Source: Catonia carolina
Lineage: Eukaryota; Arthropoda; Insecta; Hemiptera; Achilidae
Direction: 5' to 3'
Assembly (NCBI GenBank): GCA_035578175.1
Contig: JAQMRL010000004.1
Coordinates: 40,195,401 to 40,259,400 of the forward strand
Length of the DNA stretch: 64,000 nucleotides
Below the pieces are notes generated by a model. That model ran no database searches and was not told the origin of the DNA. It saw nothing but the letters and a program-made list of their open reading frames with translations. Below, in pieces: positions 43,036 to 53,044 of this stretch (the first letter of the stretch is position 1; each line of letters begins with the position of its first letter). The position numbers were made by a program, and so were the translations under genes.

Positions 43036-43039
43036 CAAT

Positions 43040-43849
43040 ATATTTGTCTGTATTCTGTGGGAGTTTCACTGTTGAGTATTATTCTCCTTAAAGTGATTCT
43101 CCAACTTTATTACTAAATTTACAATTATTTGTTAATTCACAGTTGTAAATATACGAATATTATCAGTAAAAATGAATATTATTCAAATTGTTATTTACTT
43201 TGTATTACAATTTTACACATGTGTATTTTGTTTCTTTTCCTAATCAATATTGATTATAAGTACTTCTAATAACCGACGTTTAATAAACAAACATCAAGTT
43301 TTTGTTATTTAGCTTTATTACACAAATATGTCAAATTTAACCGTCTATGTTACATAATATGACATTACATATACGTTCTTTTTGAATCTGATAATTTTTT
43401 AATATTACAAAAAATTACATGTAAACTTTTAACGAATGTTTATTAACAGATTAATAACTTATATTATTTATTATATTTACAACTATTAGACAATTACAAT
43501 AAAATTTTTAACCTAACGATAGACTAAATTGATTACAATGTGTTGTAAAACTGAAGACTTAAATTTTAAACTTTACTAAAAATAAAATATGGTCATTTAC
43601 AATCAAATAAATAATTAAGCCCTTACTTGCAGTTGTTCAAAACTACGACGATAGAACACTTGCCTGTCACGAACGAAACTGTTCCAATAGGTGACACACA
43701 AACCGGTTTCTGCTATTCAATACTGACTTCTTCCACTATAAATAGTAACTGCTGTACTAAACACAATGTTTACTACTGACTATCTGACCATAGAATTGGC
43801 GGCATTTTTTTTTGTCTTTTATGATCACAATGGATCACTTTAATCAAAT
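43040..43849. other. No recognised feature
   Basis: AT-rich sequence with no supported element. Confidence 0.5.
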
Positions 43850-44365
43850 TTAGAAAGCTTCTTCCTTTTCATATTCTTTAGCTTGATATTCTGCCAGTAT
43901 GCCTACATTCGGGCTGATCTTGCTTGCCGAACTTCCTCTGAAACGACCGGTTTCTTCCTGCTTGGGTTTGTTCTACCATCTGATTTTGTTTCATATCTAC
44001 TTTCCTCATTTCTTAAGATTTGTAATATTTCTCTTTTGTTTTCTAAATCGTCAAATATTAATCCGAGTTCGATCATGTCTTCTTTGACATATCGGATCCA
44101 TGCTCCTGATATTACCATTGGAAAGAGTTTCCTAATCATCTTGTTCAAAATCCGGTCTTTAGAATGTTCTGATAAGATGTCCAAGAAAATATATCCTTTT
44201 CTTCCTTATTGTATCTGTTAAGGGTTCGCTTTCCTTGTAGACTTGTTTGTTTGTTAGAATTCTCCATCGCACATCTACTTTGTTTTTCTTTCCTATGCAG
44301 GTTCTTTGGATTCGTCTTTCGAGTTTTAGGACATTGTCTATTGCTTTTGTCTTCGTCACTTTTAC
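43850..44365 (-). pseudogene. RTE-like LINE ORF, C-terminal relic
   Basis: The minus strand encodes, in two frames, LERRIQRTCIGKKNKVDVRW, LTDTIRKKRIYFLGHLIRT and then SKDRILNKMIRKLF, WIRYVKEDMIELGLIFDDLE, VSEEVRQARSARM-stop-AYW. The pattern TIRKRR..F.GHL.R...W...VKEDL.ELG...SERM is typical of RTE-like proteins. One frameshift lies near 44170. It is the best preserved of the four relics of this LINE family in the window. Confidence 0.68.
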
Positions 44366-44513
44366 TAATGTTTTGCTGCCATTGGCGGCATTTATATAAA
44401 AGCAAATAAACTTTCCTCAAAAGATTATGAAAAATAAAAAGTGACAATAGAAGAAACACAATACGGGAACATTCTACCCTATACTAAAAAAATCAACAAC
44501 TGAATAAGAACTA

Positions 44514-44844
44514 TAGTTCACTCCACTTAACTTTAAAACTCTTGTAAACGAATTGTATAAGTGTACGAATGGACGTATAGACTAGCGTTCTGGCGCCAGT
44601 AGCGAGTCTTGCTGATAACTGTTTATATCTGCTACTAATTCAGTAATACTTCGAAGATTCTTGTAAGCTGTTCAGTGCTCTACTCTTAAGGCAACCTAAA
44701 ATACATTTCAGAAACAAGCGAATAAATTCTCATAGTTGGAATGGCTCGGCTAAGCACTTTTCATAACCTCAAATTCGCATAGTAAAACCAATAGCAAAAA
44801 AGAACGTTTTATTACATCAGTTTTATAGGTAAGTGGAATGAACT
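44514..44844 (+). mobile_element. Mariner-type MITE
   Basis: The left end TAGTTCACTCCACTTAACTT after TA (44512-44513), and the complement of the right end AAGTTCATTCCACTTACCTA, form a TIR of about 20 bp. They resemble the TIR of the transposon at 10218 (TAGTTCATTCCAGTTAAG). No ORF. The right-hand TA is not clear. Confidence 0.5.
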
Positions 44845-46116
44845 TTGACAGGTAGAAACTTCAAACAACAGCCGCTTCCATTCTCCATAAATTATCCATT
44901 TGTCACAGTATTAGCTACAAAATAATTAAGAATCAGTTTTTTTATGTTTCTTGTTTATCCACACTTTGGTTATGACATAACTCTCACAAATTGAATGTTA
45001 TTAAATGTGTCATTGGATTCATTACAATTACAATGGTAATGCTGTAAGGTGTTCTAAAACAAAATTATCTACATTATTATTATTTTCTATAACATTACTT
45101 CAGCTTATTACGTTAACGCACAATTATTTACTAAAATTACTTCAACAATTGACGGATTATTAAAAATCTACAAAGAGATGTATAATTATTATAAGAAAGA
45201 AAATATAATTTTTATAATGTGAGTTTATGGTCTTTATTTCAAGGAAAGGAATATAAGTTCAGTAAAGTTAAGGAAATTATTTTATGTGGTGTAGATTTAC
45301 ATGTACTTCTGTACAGTTATTGTAAAAAGGTTAATCTTACTCAAGGTTAGTAATTAATCCAAGGCCATAGAGATTTATATAAATTATTTATTACGTTATT
45401 ATTTATAACGGTTTTTTTCTTGTCGAGTACATATTGAATTTAAAATGATAAAATTTTAGATAAAAGTTTGTGGTGTGATTAATTCATTCAGGTTAAAATA
45501 TATAAGTTTGCTTTGTTATCAGTTTAAACGCCACATTAATTCTTTACATAATTTAATAAAACTTTGTTGTTGTTTACAATGTGTTTTTTTTCTAATAGTT
45601 TATACCCAGGTTCATTGAAAAGGTAGTAGGTACGAGCAAAACCTCCATGACTTGAGATAGAATTTCCAAGTTCACAACGATTCAGTTGGCTGTATGAAAG
45701 AAACTGATGGGATCTTCGAATAACAATTTCTCTTAAAAAATTATATTAGAATACTTGCTCTTGGATTAGATTTGCTTCAAAGATTTAGAGTGAATGCACT
45801 TGGTCCGTTTTATTCACGTAGCCCAAAATTTTTAATTTAAGACAGATTCGTATGCCCAGTACGGGACTGTTGTATTTCAATTCCCGGTAATACCGTACGA
45901 CGTGCGAATTGTTCCGTTTGTATTTTTTTTTGTTGAATAACTGTAAATCTACGATCTGCTCTCATAGAACAATGAGTAGATGTGTTGTAAGTATAAATCT
46001 TGAGTAAGTAATACCCTGGTAATACCCTGGAGTAAGTAATACCTTGGTATTACTCTATAAAATTTCCCATTTTGTTGAATTGATCTTGCCAGGAATGTAA
46101 AATAAATTACACAATC
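44845..46116. other. No recognised gene
   Basis: AT-rich. The last bases before 46117 should correspond to the 3'UTR of the Jockey relic at 49361-49803, because the RTE element split it. Confidence 0.5.
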
Positions 46117-46128
46117 ACATATTAAAAT
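46117..46128. repeat. Left target site duplication of the RTE-type element
   Basis: ACATATTAAAAT here is identical to 49356-49367. The flanking bases differ (C/G before, C/A after), so the duplication is exactly 12 bp. Confidence 0.9.
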
Positions 46129-46137
46129 CCCCTCCTA

Positions 46138-46247
46138 GGGAGTACAGGACCTTGTAGATGGTGGAGGGGCTTGCGTGCTCCCAAGACCCGGAGAGCTATG
46201 CCGGCGGTAGTGTAACTACCAGCAGGGCCTCCCAAGCCGGACAGGTC
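46138..46247 (+). ncRNA. Candidate HDV-like self-cleaving ribozyme in the RTE leader
   Basis: Possible P1: GGGAGTAC (46138-46145) with GTGCTCCC (46175-46182), 8 bp with one G-U. Possible P2: GACCT (46148-46152) with AGGTC (46243-46247). P4-type hairpin: GGTAG (46206-46210) with CTACC (46216-46220). The joining strand has CGGACAGG (46238-46245), matching the CNRANNG catalytic-cytosine pattern. P3 and P1.1 are not convincingly placed. HDV-like ribozymes are known at the 5' ends of RTE elements, e.g. in Anopheles. A competing hairpin CCCCTCC/GGAGGGG exists. Confidence 0.45.
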
Positions 46248-49200
46248 AAAGGGTAGGAGCCAGACGAAGAAGTACTCCAAAAACGACGTCGTTGGGCCAA
46301 TCACCCACACGTTGAAAAAGCGGATTCAAAGTCACATAAATAGCCTCGGACAGGACAGGAATTTTCGGAATAAAAGACTGGACAAACCTAATTTACGATT
46401 TGGAAATTGGAATATACGCACTTTGACTGGAAAGGAAAAGGAAATAGTAGAGGAGATGAAAAGGTATAAAATGAGTGTTCTAGGAGTTAGTGAGATTCGG
46501 AAAAGAGGATGTGGAGAGAGACAATTGGATGATGGATATGTGCTCAGATATTCAGGAACGACTGATGCAGGACGGTTAAAAGGAGGAGTTGGTGTCATAC
46601 TGGACGAGAACACTAATAAATTAGTAAGTGGATGGGAAGCCAGGAGTCCCAGGATTATAAGAATTGATCTAGAACTGTCAGAAAATATTTCCATTATTCA
46701 GGTCTATGGCCCAACTGATGATGCAGATATTAGAGAAAAGGATTGTTTTTGGGAAGATCTAGGTAGAACAATGGCAGCGGTAGAGACAGGTCGAAAGGCA
46801 TTTATAATGGGTGATTTTAATGGAAGAATAGGAAATGATGAAACAAGATGGCATGGTTGTATGGGAAAACATGCCGGGGAGTCAGTGCGGAATGATAATG
46901 GAACACGTCTGTTGGAGTTCTGTATTGGTCACCAGCTGCTGATTGGAAATACGTGGTTCATCCATAAAACCATACACAAAGTCACTTTCGTGGCTGAAGG
47001 CAGAGATACTCAAAGTATTATTGACTACTTTCTGTACCCATCTACTATGAGATATGCAGTAAAGGATGTGAAGGTTATAAGAGGTGCAGAGATCGATACA
47101 GATCACAAACTTCTTGTTGCAGACACCAGTTTTCAGAGAAAAACCACAATGAAGCAGAAAGTCTATCAAAGGATTAAAGTAGAGGAATTGGAAAATATTG
47201 ATAAACAGAATGCATTTCAGGCTGAAGTGGAGAGAGAATTGACTCTAGCTGAAGCTCAAATGACAGATGAAGCTCTGTCCACAAATATTGAGGTTCAGTG
47301 GAAAAACATAAAGGAAACCTTATTAAAAGCAGCAAATAAGGTATGTGGAAAAAGAAAAGTGGGTCAATTCAAGAGGAGAACAAAATGGTGGACAGAAGAA
47401 GTGAAACAGAAAGTCCAAGACAAAAAGAATGCATATAGAGGATACATTAGATCGGGAAGAAATGAAGATTGGCGGAAATATATTGAGTGCAGAAACCAAG
47501 CAAAAAAAATAGTGAAGGAGTCGAAGGTGAAGGCTTGGGAGGAATTTGGAAATGAAATCGATAGAAATTTCAAAAATAATGTAAAAAAGTTCTGGACAAT
47601 TTGCAAAAGTATACGTGGAAAGTTTGGAAAACAAGTGAACTCAATAAAGAATAAAGAAGGGAAACTGATGACGGCTACGCAAGATGTACTTGAAACCTGG
47701 AAAAAGTTTTTCGAAGATAAATTCAAAGAGGATAGGTTTGAGGAAGCTATCACTGTAGATGTGGTCAATGATGCAAATGTGGACTATCAAATGAATTCTG
47801 ATATAACAAAGGAAGAGGTTAGGGATGCAATTCGAAAAATGAAGGTAGGGAAAGCAGCAGGAATAGATGAAATACATGCTGAATACCTGAAGAAAGGAGG
47901 TGAATGCATAGTGAATAGCCTAACAAAATTATTGCAGGAAGTCTGGAAACAGGAAAAGATTCCAGAAGAATGGGAACAAAATATCATTATCCCACTGTAT
48001 AAAAAAGGTAACTCAACTGATTGTGAAAACTATCGCGCAGTGTGTTTGTCATCGGTTGTACTGAAAATTTATACCCGAATTCTAGAGAAAAGACTTCGTG
48101 CGGTGGTGGAGGACCAGTTTGAGGAGGAACAATGTGCCTTCAGACCAGGCAGACAAACTCAAGACCATATTTTCTCGCTGAGATCAATCTGTTCGAAGTC
48201 TATAGAAAAGGGAAAACGGGTTTATCTGGCATTCTTGGACCTCAAAGCAGCTTTCGATACGGTCCCAAAATGTGTTGTATGGGAGACGCTGGTTGCCAAA
48301 AACGTATCACCAAAATTACAGCGAGCAATAAAAAGTGTTTTTAATAATGTGACTGCAGTGATCAGAACGTGTGGAAGGATTTCAAGACCGTTACAAATGG
48401 AAAAAGGAATTAAGCAGGGAGACAGTTTGAGTCCACTACTTTTTGTGATGATAATGGACGAAATGAATAAAATCTGCAAAAGAAGAACTGACAGAATGAT
48501 GGTGGGACGTTGGAACTTGAGGCCCATATTTGCTCAAGCTTTGTTATTTGCAGATGACATAGTTCTTATTGCTGACTCTGAAAGAAAGCTTCAAACTGCA
48601 GTAATTGAATGGAATGAAGAGATTAAAAGGAAAGGCATGACACTGAATATCAATAAGAGTAAAGTGATGGTGGTTAATGGCTTGGAAGGTGAAAGAATTA
48701 GGATAGATGTGGAAGGTCAGGTAATGGAACAGGTGAGGTCATATGAGTATCTGGGTACAGTAGTAAGGGACGATGGGAAAATAGATGATGAACTAAGAAA
48801 TAGAATCTCTAAAGCTAGTCGGGCCTTCTATGCAACCAGAAATTGTATTTTTGGAAAAAAAGAAGTGGGTGCCACAGTAAAAAACAGGGTCTATAAAAGT
48901 ATTATTGAACCAATAGTCCTGTATGGTGCAGAAAGCTGGCCCTTGAAGCAACAACAAATGAGCAGAATCAGGGCAGTTGCAATGAAGTGCCATAGAAGGA
49001 CAGCTGGGAAGACATTGAGAGATAGAGTAAGAAGTGAAAGAATCAGGGAGGAAATAGGAATGAAGGATGTGAAGGAAGTAATAGATAGAAAACAATTGGG
49101 ATGGTGGGGTCACATACAAAGAATGGATGACGAAAGGAAAGCCAAGCAGTATGCAAACGTGATCGTTGGCGGGAGTAGGAAAAGAGGACGTCCACGATAC

Positions 49201-49323
49201 TCATATGATGAGCACATACGAAGATTGGGAGAGGAAAGAGGCATGGCCCTAGGGCAAATGAGACGATTGGCGGCGGATAGAGTACAATGGAGGAAGTTGT
49301 CCGAGACTACCCCGACGCTGTAA
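46216..49323 (+). CDS. RTE-type ORF, endonuclease-reverse transcriptase
   Basis: The frame is open from 46216. The conserved part starts near 46312 (a TTG codon) and runs about 1003 codons. Numbering from 46312: endonuclease motifs FGNWNIRTLTG (30-40), SEIRKRG (about 60), MGDFNGRIG (about 167) and DTDHKLL (about 263); RT motifs CAFRPGRQTQDH, AFLDLKAAFDTVP (about 642), GIKQGDSLSPLLF (about 700) and LLFADDIVLIA (about 746). The C-terminal tail has TLRDRVRSERIREEIGM, LGWWGHIQRMD and RKRGRPRYSYDEH. All catalytic residues are present with no stop. There is no in-frame ATG before codon 49 (46456), which lies after the first endonuclease motif, so initiation must be non-AUG or structure-driven. Confidence 0.9.
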   Translation, partial: LPAGPPKPDRSKGRSQTKKYSKNDVVGPITHTLKKRIQSHINSLGQDRNFRNKRLDKPNLRFGNWNIRTLTGKEKEIVEEMKRYKMSVLGVSEIRKRGCGERQLDDGYVLRYSGTTDAGRLKGGVGVILDENTNKLVSGWEARSPRIIRIDLELSENISIIQVYGPTDDADIREKDCFWEDLGRTMAAVETGRKAFIMGDFNGRIGNDETRWHGCMGKHAGESVRNDNGTRLLEFCIGHQLLIGNTWFIHKTIHKVTFVAEGRDTQSIIDYFLYPSTMRYAVKDVKVIRGAEIDTDHKLLVADTSFQRKTTMKQKVYQRIKVEELENIDKQNAFQAEVERELTLAEAQMTDEALSTNIEVQWKNIKETLLKAANKVCGKRKVGQFKRRTKWWTEEVKQKVQDKKNAYRGYIRSGRNEDWRKYIECRNQAKKIVKESKVKAWEEFGNEIDRNFKNNVKKFWTICKSIRGKFGKQVNSIKNKEGKLMTATQDVLETWKKFFEDKFKEDRFEEAITVDVVNDANVDYQMNSDITKEEVRDAIRKMKVGKAAGIDEIHAEYLKKGGECIVNSLTKLLQEVWKQEKIPEEWEQNIIIPLYKKGNSTDCENYRAVCLSSVVLKIYTRILEKRLRAVVEDQFEEEQCAFRPGRQTQDHIFSLRSICSKSIEKGKRVYLAFLDLKAAFDTVPKCVVWETLVAKNVSPKLQRAIKSVFNNVTAVIRTCGRISRPLQMEKGIKQGDSLSPLLFVMIMDEMNKICKRRTDRMMVGRWNLRPIFAQALLFADDIVLIADSERKLQTAVIEWNEEIKRKGMTLNINKSKVMVVNGLEGERIRIDVEGQVMEQVRSYEYLGTVVRDDGKIDDELRNRISKASRAFYATRNCIFGKKEVGATVKNRVYKSIIEPIVLYGAESWPLKQQQMSRIRAVAMKCHRRTAGKTLRDRVRSERIREEIGMKDVKEVIDRKQLGWWGHIQRMDDERKAKQYANVIVGGSRKRGRPRYSYDEHIRRLGEERGMALGQMRRLAADRVQWRKLSETTPTL

Positions 49324-49355
49324 GGCACATGGGGAGAGAGAAAGAAGAGAAAGAG

Positions 49356-49803
49356 ACATATTAAAATAAATCTGTAGGGTGTAGTCTGCATAGTCTTCTG
49401 TGTGTTCCACTGTTGTCTAGGAGATTGATGGCTTCTGGATTCTGATGATTTTCAAGTCTTGTTTGGTAACTGGTGCAAAATTTCTGTATAGCTTCGTGTA
49501 CCGTGGGAGTGTTTGTGTCTCTGTGCAATATAGTGTTGGATATGTACCAAGGTGAGTCCATGATGTTCCGAAGTATTTTTGACTGAAACCGTTGAATTAT
49601 TTCAATGTTACTGTGACTTGCTGTGCCCCAGAGTTGTATCCCATATGTCCACACAGGTTTAAGTACAGTTTTATAAATTAACAATTTGTTTTGTACCGAT
49701 AATTTGGATTTTCCATTAAGCATCCAATACAGCTGTTGGTATTTAAGATTTAACTGTTTTCGTTTGTTCCATATGTGAGTCCTCCATGTTAGACGCCGTT
49801 TGT
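49356..49803 (-). pseudogene. Jockey ORF2 C-terminal relic hosting the RTE insertion
   Basis: The minus strand encodes RRLTWRTHIWNKRKQLNLKY, LKPVWTYGIQLWGTASHSN, MDSPWYISNTILHRD and RLHPTDLF followed by TAA at 49361-49363. The frame is uninterrupted from about 49803 to the stop, so this is a fairly young 5'-truncated copy close to Jockey-A. Its stop codon lies inside the 12-bp duplication made by the RTE, so its 3'UTR should continue leftward from 46128. Confidence 0.88.
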
Positions 49804-50044
49804 ATTTAAAATGAGAAAAGTAGATCCCGCATTGATTGGTCCCAAAAATTGATCAAAACACCTTATTTTTAGAAAAGGGGAGGGGATTGGAATGTTATGA
49901 ATTATAGTTACGGTAAAGGATTTCGTCAGAAACAAGAATTTTTTTCCTTTTAAGACTTTAATTTGCTCTCGACTTCCCAGCTTCCTTTATATCTTCCAAA
50001 ATTTTATATAACAATACTAAACTAAACAGAAAGTTTTATTACAT

Positions 50045-50157
50045 CATTTGTTTGTCTTTTTTTTGTTTTACATCTGATCGTTCTGCAATTTCTACTAATG
50101 TAGACGGTTGGTAATGATGATAATGAAAATAAGTGATGAAAAAATGCCAGACCTGAC
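50045..50157 (-). repeat. SINE2, 3' part
   Basis: Matches the body and tail of the SINE2 copy at 60846-61015 (AATTTCTACTAATGTAGACG, GAAAATAAGTGATGAAAAAA, TGCCAGACCTGACCGGGA). The tRNA-like head is missing. Confidence 0.7.
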
Positions 50158-50966
50158 CGGGATATTGCATGACATTTAATTTTTTAAAACGTCCTTTTCG
50201 TTAGTTTAGTCACGAACGCCTAAGACCAAAAGTTGAAGATCTGACTTTAATCCCTGATTTAAACCAAAAAATTTGGTAAGTTTAAATTCATTATTAATTA
50301 TATTTACAACCGTGGTAGCTAATAAACCCATTGTGATGCAACATTAAAAAAAAATTTAATAGAATTTAAGTTAGGGTACAAATTTCTACTTCCCAAAAAA
50401 CGTGTAAGGGCTACCCTACAAAATATAGCCCAGTATGAAATAGGTGAAAAGGATTTATGAACCTCTTCTTATGTATCCCTCCTTATATTTTCCACCCCCT
50501 TACATTTTTGTATCGTATCTCCAAAAACTCTCGTATGAAGATATTATTCCTGTAGAGTACGTTACTTCAGTTTATTCCAAAGAACATAAAGAAACTTTTT
50601 TTAAAGAATTTAATCACAAAAATAATTATTCTAAAACTAGTGTGAAAGTGTTATTTTTATTTATTTATTTTTAATAGTATAATGGTATTTTGATAAAATT
50701 AAGTTTGATATTCAGCTTTCTTCTTTCTTTCAGCACCTTTACACGATATTTCCAGACATTTTTAAATCAAAAGCTTTTTTTCTAATAATTAGAAACGTCT
50801 AATTACAAAAACAAACTAAATAACTAAAAACAAAACTGGTTTACAAAAGTATTAATTATAAATACTTTTTTAGAGAAGTTTTCAAATCCCAGTTTTTCTA
50901 CTTATTTTTCCATATATGTCTCTACAACAATTATGCGACCAAATATACCATTATGTATTGGCTGTG
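50158..50966. other. No recognised feature
   Basis: AT-rich. A 76-codon ORF at 50444 has no motif. Confidence 0.5.
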
Positions 50967-51370
50967 TTGATTTTGTTGTTGCTTAGGTCATCAGCCGAAA
51001 GGCTGTAGTTTGAACCTCTAGAGACTTTATTAAGTAAAATGAGGAGAGAGGTAGTTTACCCTTTACCTTCCTCACTAAGTAGAAAAATGTGCTTATCAGC
51101 ACGCCCGGCCCACCAAAAAGCATCTACTTTCCACCCTTCAAATGACATCTTTACTGTAATCACCACAGGGTCTGACTGTGTAATAAAATTCATTACTTTC
51201 AGAAGAGATAACTCTGACTTGTGTCTTTTACACCAGTACCTCTTCAGTTCTTAAATACTTTAGTCATTTAATTGGTTGACCATGTGATAAGAAACAGGAT
51301 TATTTTGTGTAGCCCTGAAACTATCAGATTGAGTGCAAATAATTTAATATTCCACTTATCTGTTATCAGC
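50967..51370 (-). repeat. (AAC)-tailed SINE-like repeat, copy G (near full length)
   Basis: Collinear with copy E over about 400 bp. The minus strand, across one stop region, encodes VMNFITQSDPVV, MSFEGWKVDAFWWAG, RADKHIFLLSEEGKGK and SSFYLIKSLEVQT. Confidence 0.8.
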
Positions 51371-51997
51371 AGGATTTATTTCTATTAGCCGAAATATAAA
51401 GGTAATATCAGACAATGGGGTTTACTGTTAGAAGAATTTTTATAAATTCTGTTTACTTAAATTACCTAAATATTTTTATAAAATCTCACTCTTAAGTAAA
51501 AATAACGCTTTCACGATCTTTATTACTAATGGACTTTCTTGTAATTAATTCCTCTCTCACTGTAGGTGTAATTTACCTTGCATGTATTGTTTGACACCCT
51601 ACAATACGATTATACTGCTCAACGTTGAATCTGTTTTCTCAGTACACAATACTGCAATTAAGTGCACAACATTAATGCTATTTTGGTACTCTGGAACAAG
51701 TGCATTTTAAATTAAACTTCTTGTTTATAACAGAACTTGACACGTGCACGCACGTGTTATACTTGTTTATTGATCTTTATGTAGATATGTTAGATTACCA
51801 CAATACAAAGATTTTTTGGTAATCTACAAGAACTAATTTTTTCACAAACATTCTATTCAGTACTTTTTTGTAATACTTTTTTATTTGTTATAAAAATATA
51901 CATATACGAAATAAATAAAAAGGAAATTATTTTAGACTACGGTAGTATAACTTAAAATTTTAATTTTTAAATATGATCAACCACAATACTTTAATTT
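51371..51997. other. No gene; contains a palindrome at 51740-51757
   Basis: AT-rich. ACACGTGC-AC-GCACGTGT (51740-51757) is a perfect palindrome with two CACGTG E-boxes. Confidence 0.5.
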
Positions 51998-52062
51998 TTT
52001 TGTCTTTAATTTTTATTACGGTACATTAAGCTGCACCACTTCCGTATATGATATTTAAATGG
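51998..52062 (+). repeat. Dispersed 60-bp motif, copy 2
   Basis: Second copy of the motif at 16468-16535: TTTTTATTACGGTAC, AGCTGCACCACTTCCGTAT, TGATATTTA. Confidence 0.45.
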
Positions 52063-52149
52063 CGGTGGTTTTACTTTAAGAAGAAGAAGTACCCAATAGT
52101 ACATTCCCCGTTTAAAACTACGGGTGTTTCCTGTTATTCAGACCAAGAA

Positions 52150-52455
52150 GTCTGTACTCCATTTTCGCTTTATACGTCGCACAGTTGGAAAGTTCCTTGT
52201 AGCTAGATCACGGGCTAGTTAGTTAGGATCGTCATCTAGTCTTTCGTGAAATGTACTATACAAGGACGCGGTTAGTTCCTTCACTGTTGGAATTTTGAAA
52301 TCGTCGTGGAGGGTTATATCGCTTACATAAAAAAGGAGCGCCAGAAGCAAATCTTCAGAATTTTTATTGAAAGACCTGGATTGACTTTAAATTACTCTCT
52401 TCCGCTACTCCAAAGATATGGACACTATAAGTCCAGGTTGGTCTTAAAAAGGAAT
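52150..52455 (-). pseudogene. Jockey ORF2 C-terminal relic, divergent family
   Basis: The minus strand encodes LRPTWTYSVHIFGVAEESNL, GAPFYVSDITLHDDFKIPTV, KELTASLYSTFHERLDDDPN and TVRRIKRKWSTDFL, in more than one frame. This aligns to PIWTYGIEIFG...LHDDLKI...RRLRRSWNRDLL of Jockey-B. Confidence 0.75.
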
Positions 52456-52649
52456 TTCGATTTAAGTGGTACTTTAATTTAAACGTTCTAATTTGTGTAT
52501 TTATGCTGACCAATCAGAAGAGGGTATTTGCGGTATTTTTACTAAACATTATTAATCAATGTAGTTGCACTGCGACAAGGTAGTTGACGCAGAACTGCGG
52601 AAATGAACGTATAAAACAGCAACAATAGTTACAGAAAAGCAACAATGGC

Positions 52650-53040
52650 TGGATACAGCTTCTTCTTTCTCTAAACAATACTAGATAACCTCTACTAATT
52701 TCTTCCACATTTCCTTGTCCTGAGATGTTCTCATTCACCTTCCTCTGGGAGGAATCATCCGTCCACCTTATCTGCGGTCTTCCACCTCCTTTCCTTGATT
52801 CACAAAATCTCTAACTCTGTGTGTACATCGTTCACTGCTCTGTTTCGCTAATATCCGATCTATCTCCACATAAGACACGTGATACATTCCATGACACCCG
52901 TTACTTTTGTTTTATCTCATATTTATATTTGTCCAATTTAAGTTTCCTGAGAATTTTTTTATTAAGCGTGGTTTCCAGTGCGTGGGTAATTACTAAAAGT
53001 ATGCAGTTGTCATATTCTTTACGTTTTTACTCTCATGACA
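52650..53040 (-). pseudogene. Possible LINE C-terminal relic
   Basis: The minus strand has ESRKGGGRPQIRWTDD, resembling the RxGRPxxRWxDD motif near the end of RTE/CR1-like proteins, with weak leucine/lysine-rich sequence upstream. Too decayed to be sure. Confidence 0.35.
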
Positions 53041-53044
53041 CTTT

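Larger units (their letters stand above)
46129..49355 (+). mobile_element. Apparently full-length RTE-type non-LTR retrotransposon
   Basis: 3227 bp between perfect 12-bp duplications. It has a GC-rich structured leader, one long ORF, a 32-bp purine-rich 3'UTR (GGGGAGAGAGAAAGAAG...) and no poly(A). Length, single ORF, APE-type endonuclease and minimal 3'UTR fit the RTE clade. A related clade cannot be excluded without a tree. The open ORF and perfect duplication suggest a recent insertion. It landed across the stop codon of a minus-strand Jockey relic. Confidence 0.85.

Noticed and set aside
46332..49119. Several minus-strand ORFs of 60-134 codons
   Set aside because: They are antisense shadows of the RTE ORF.
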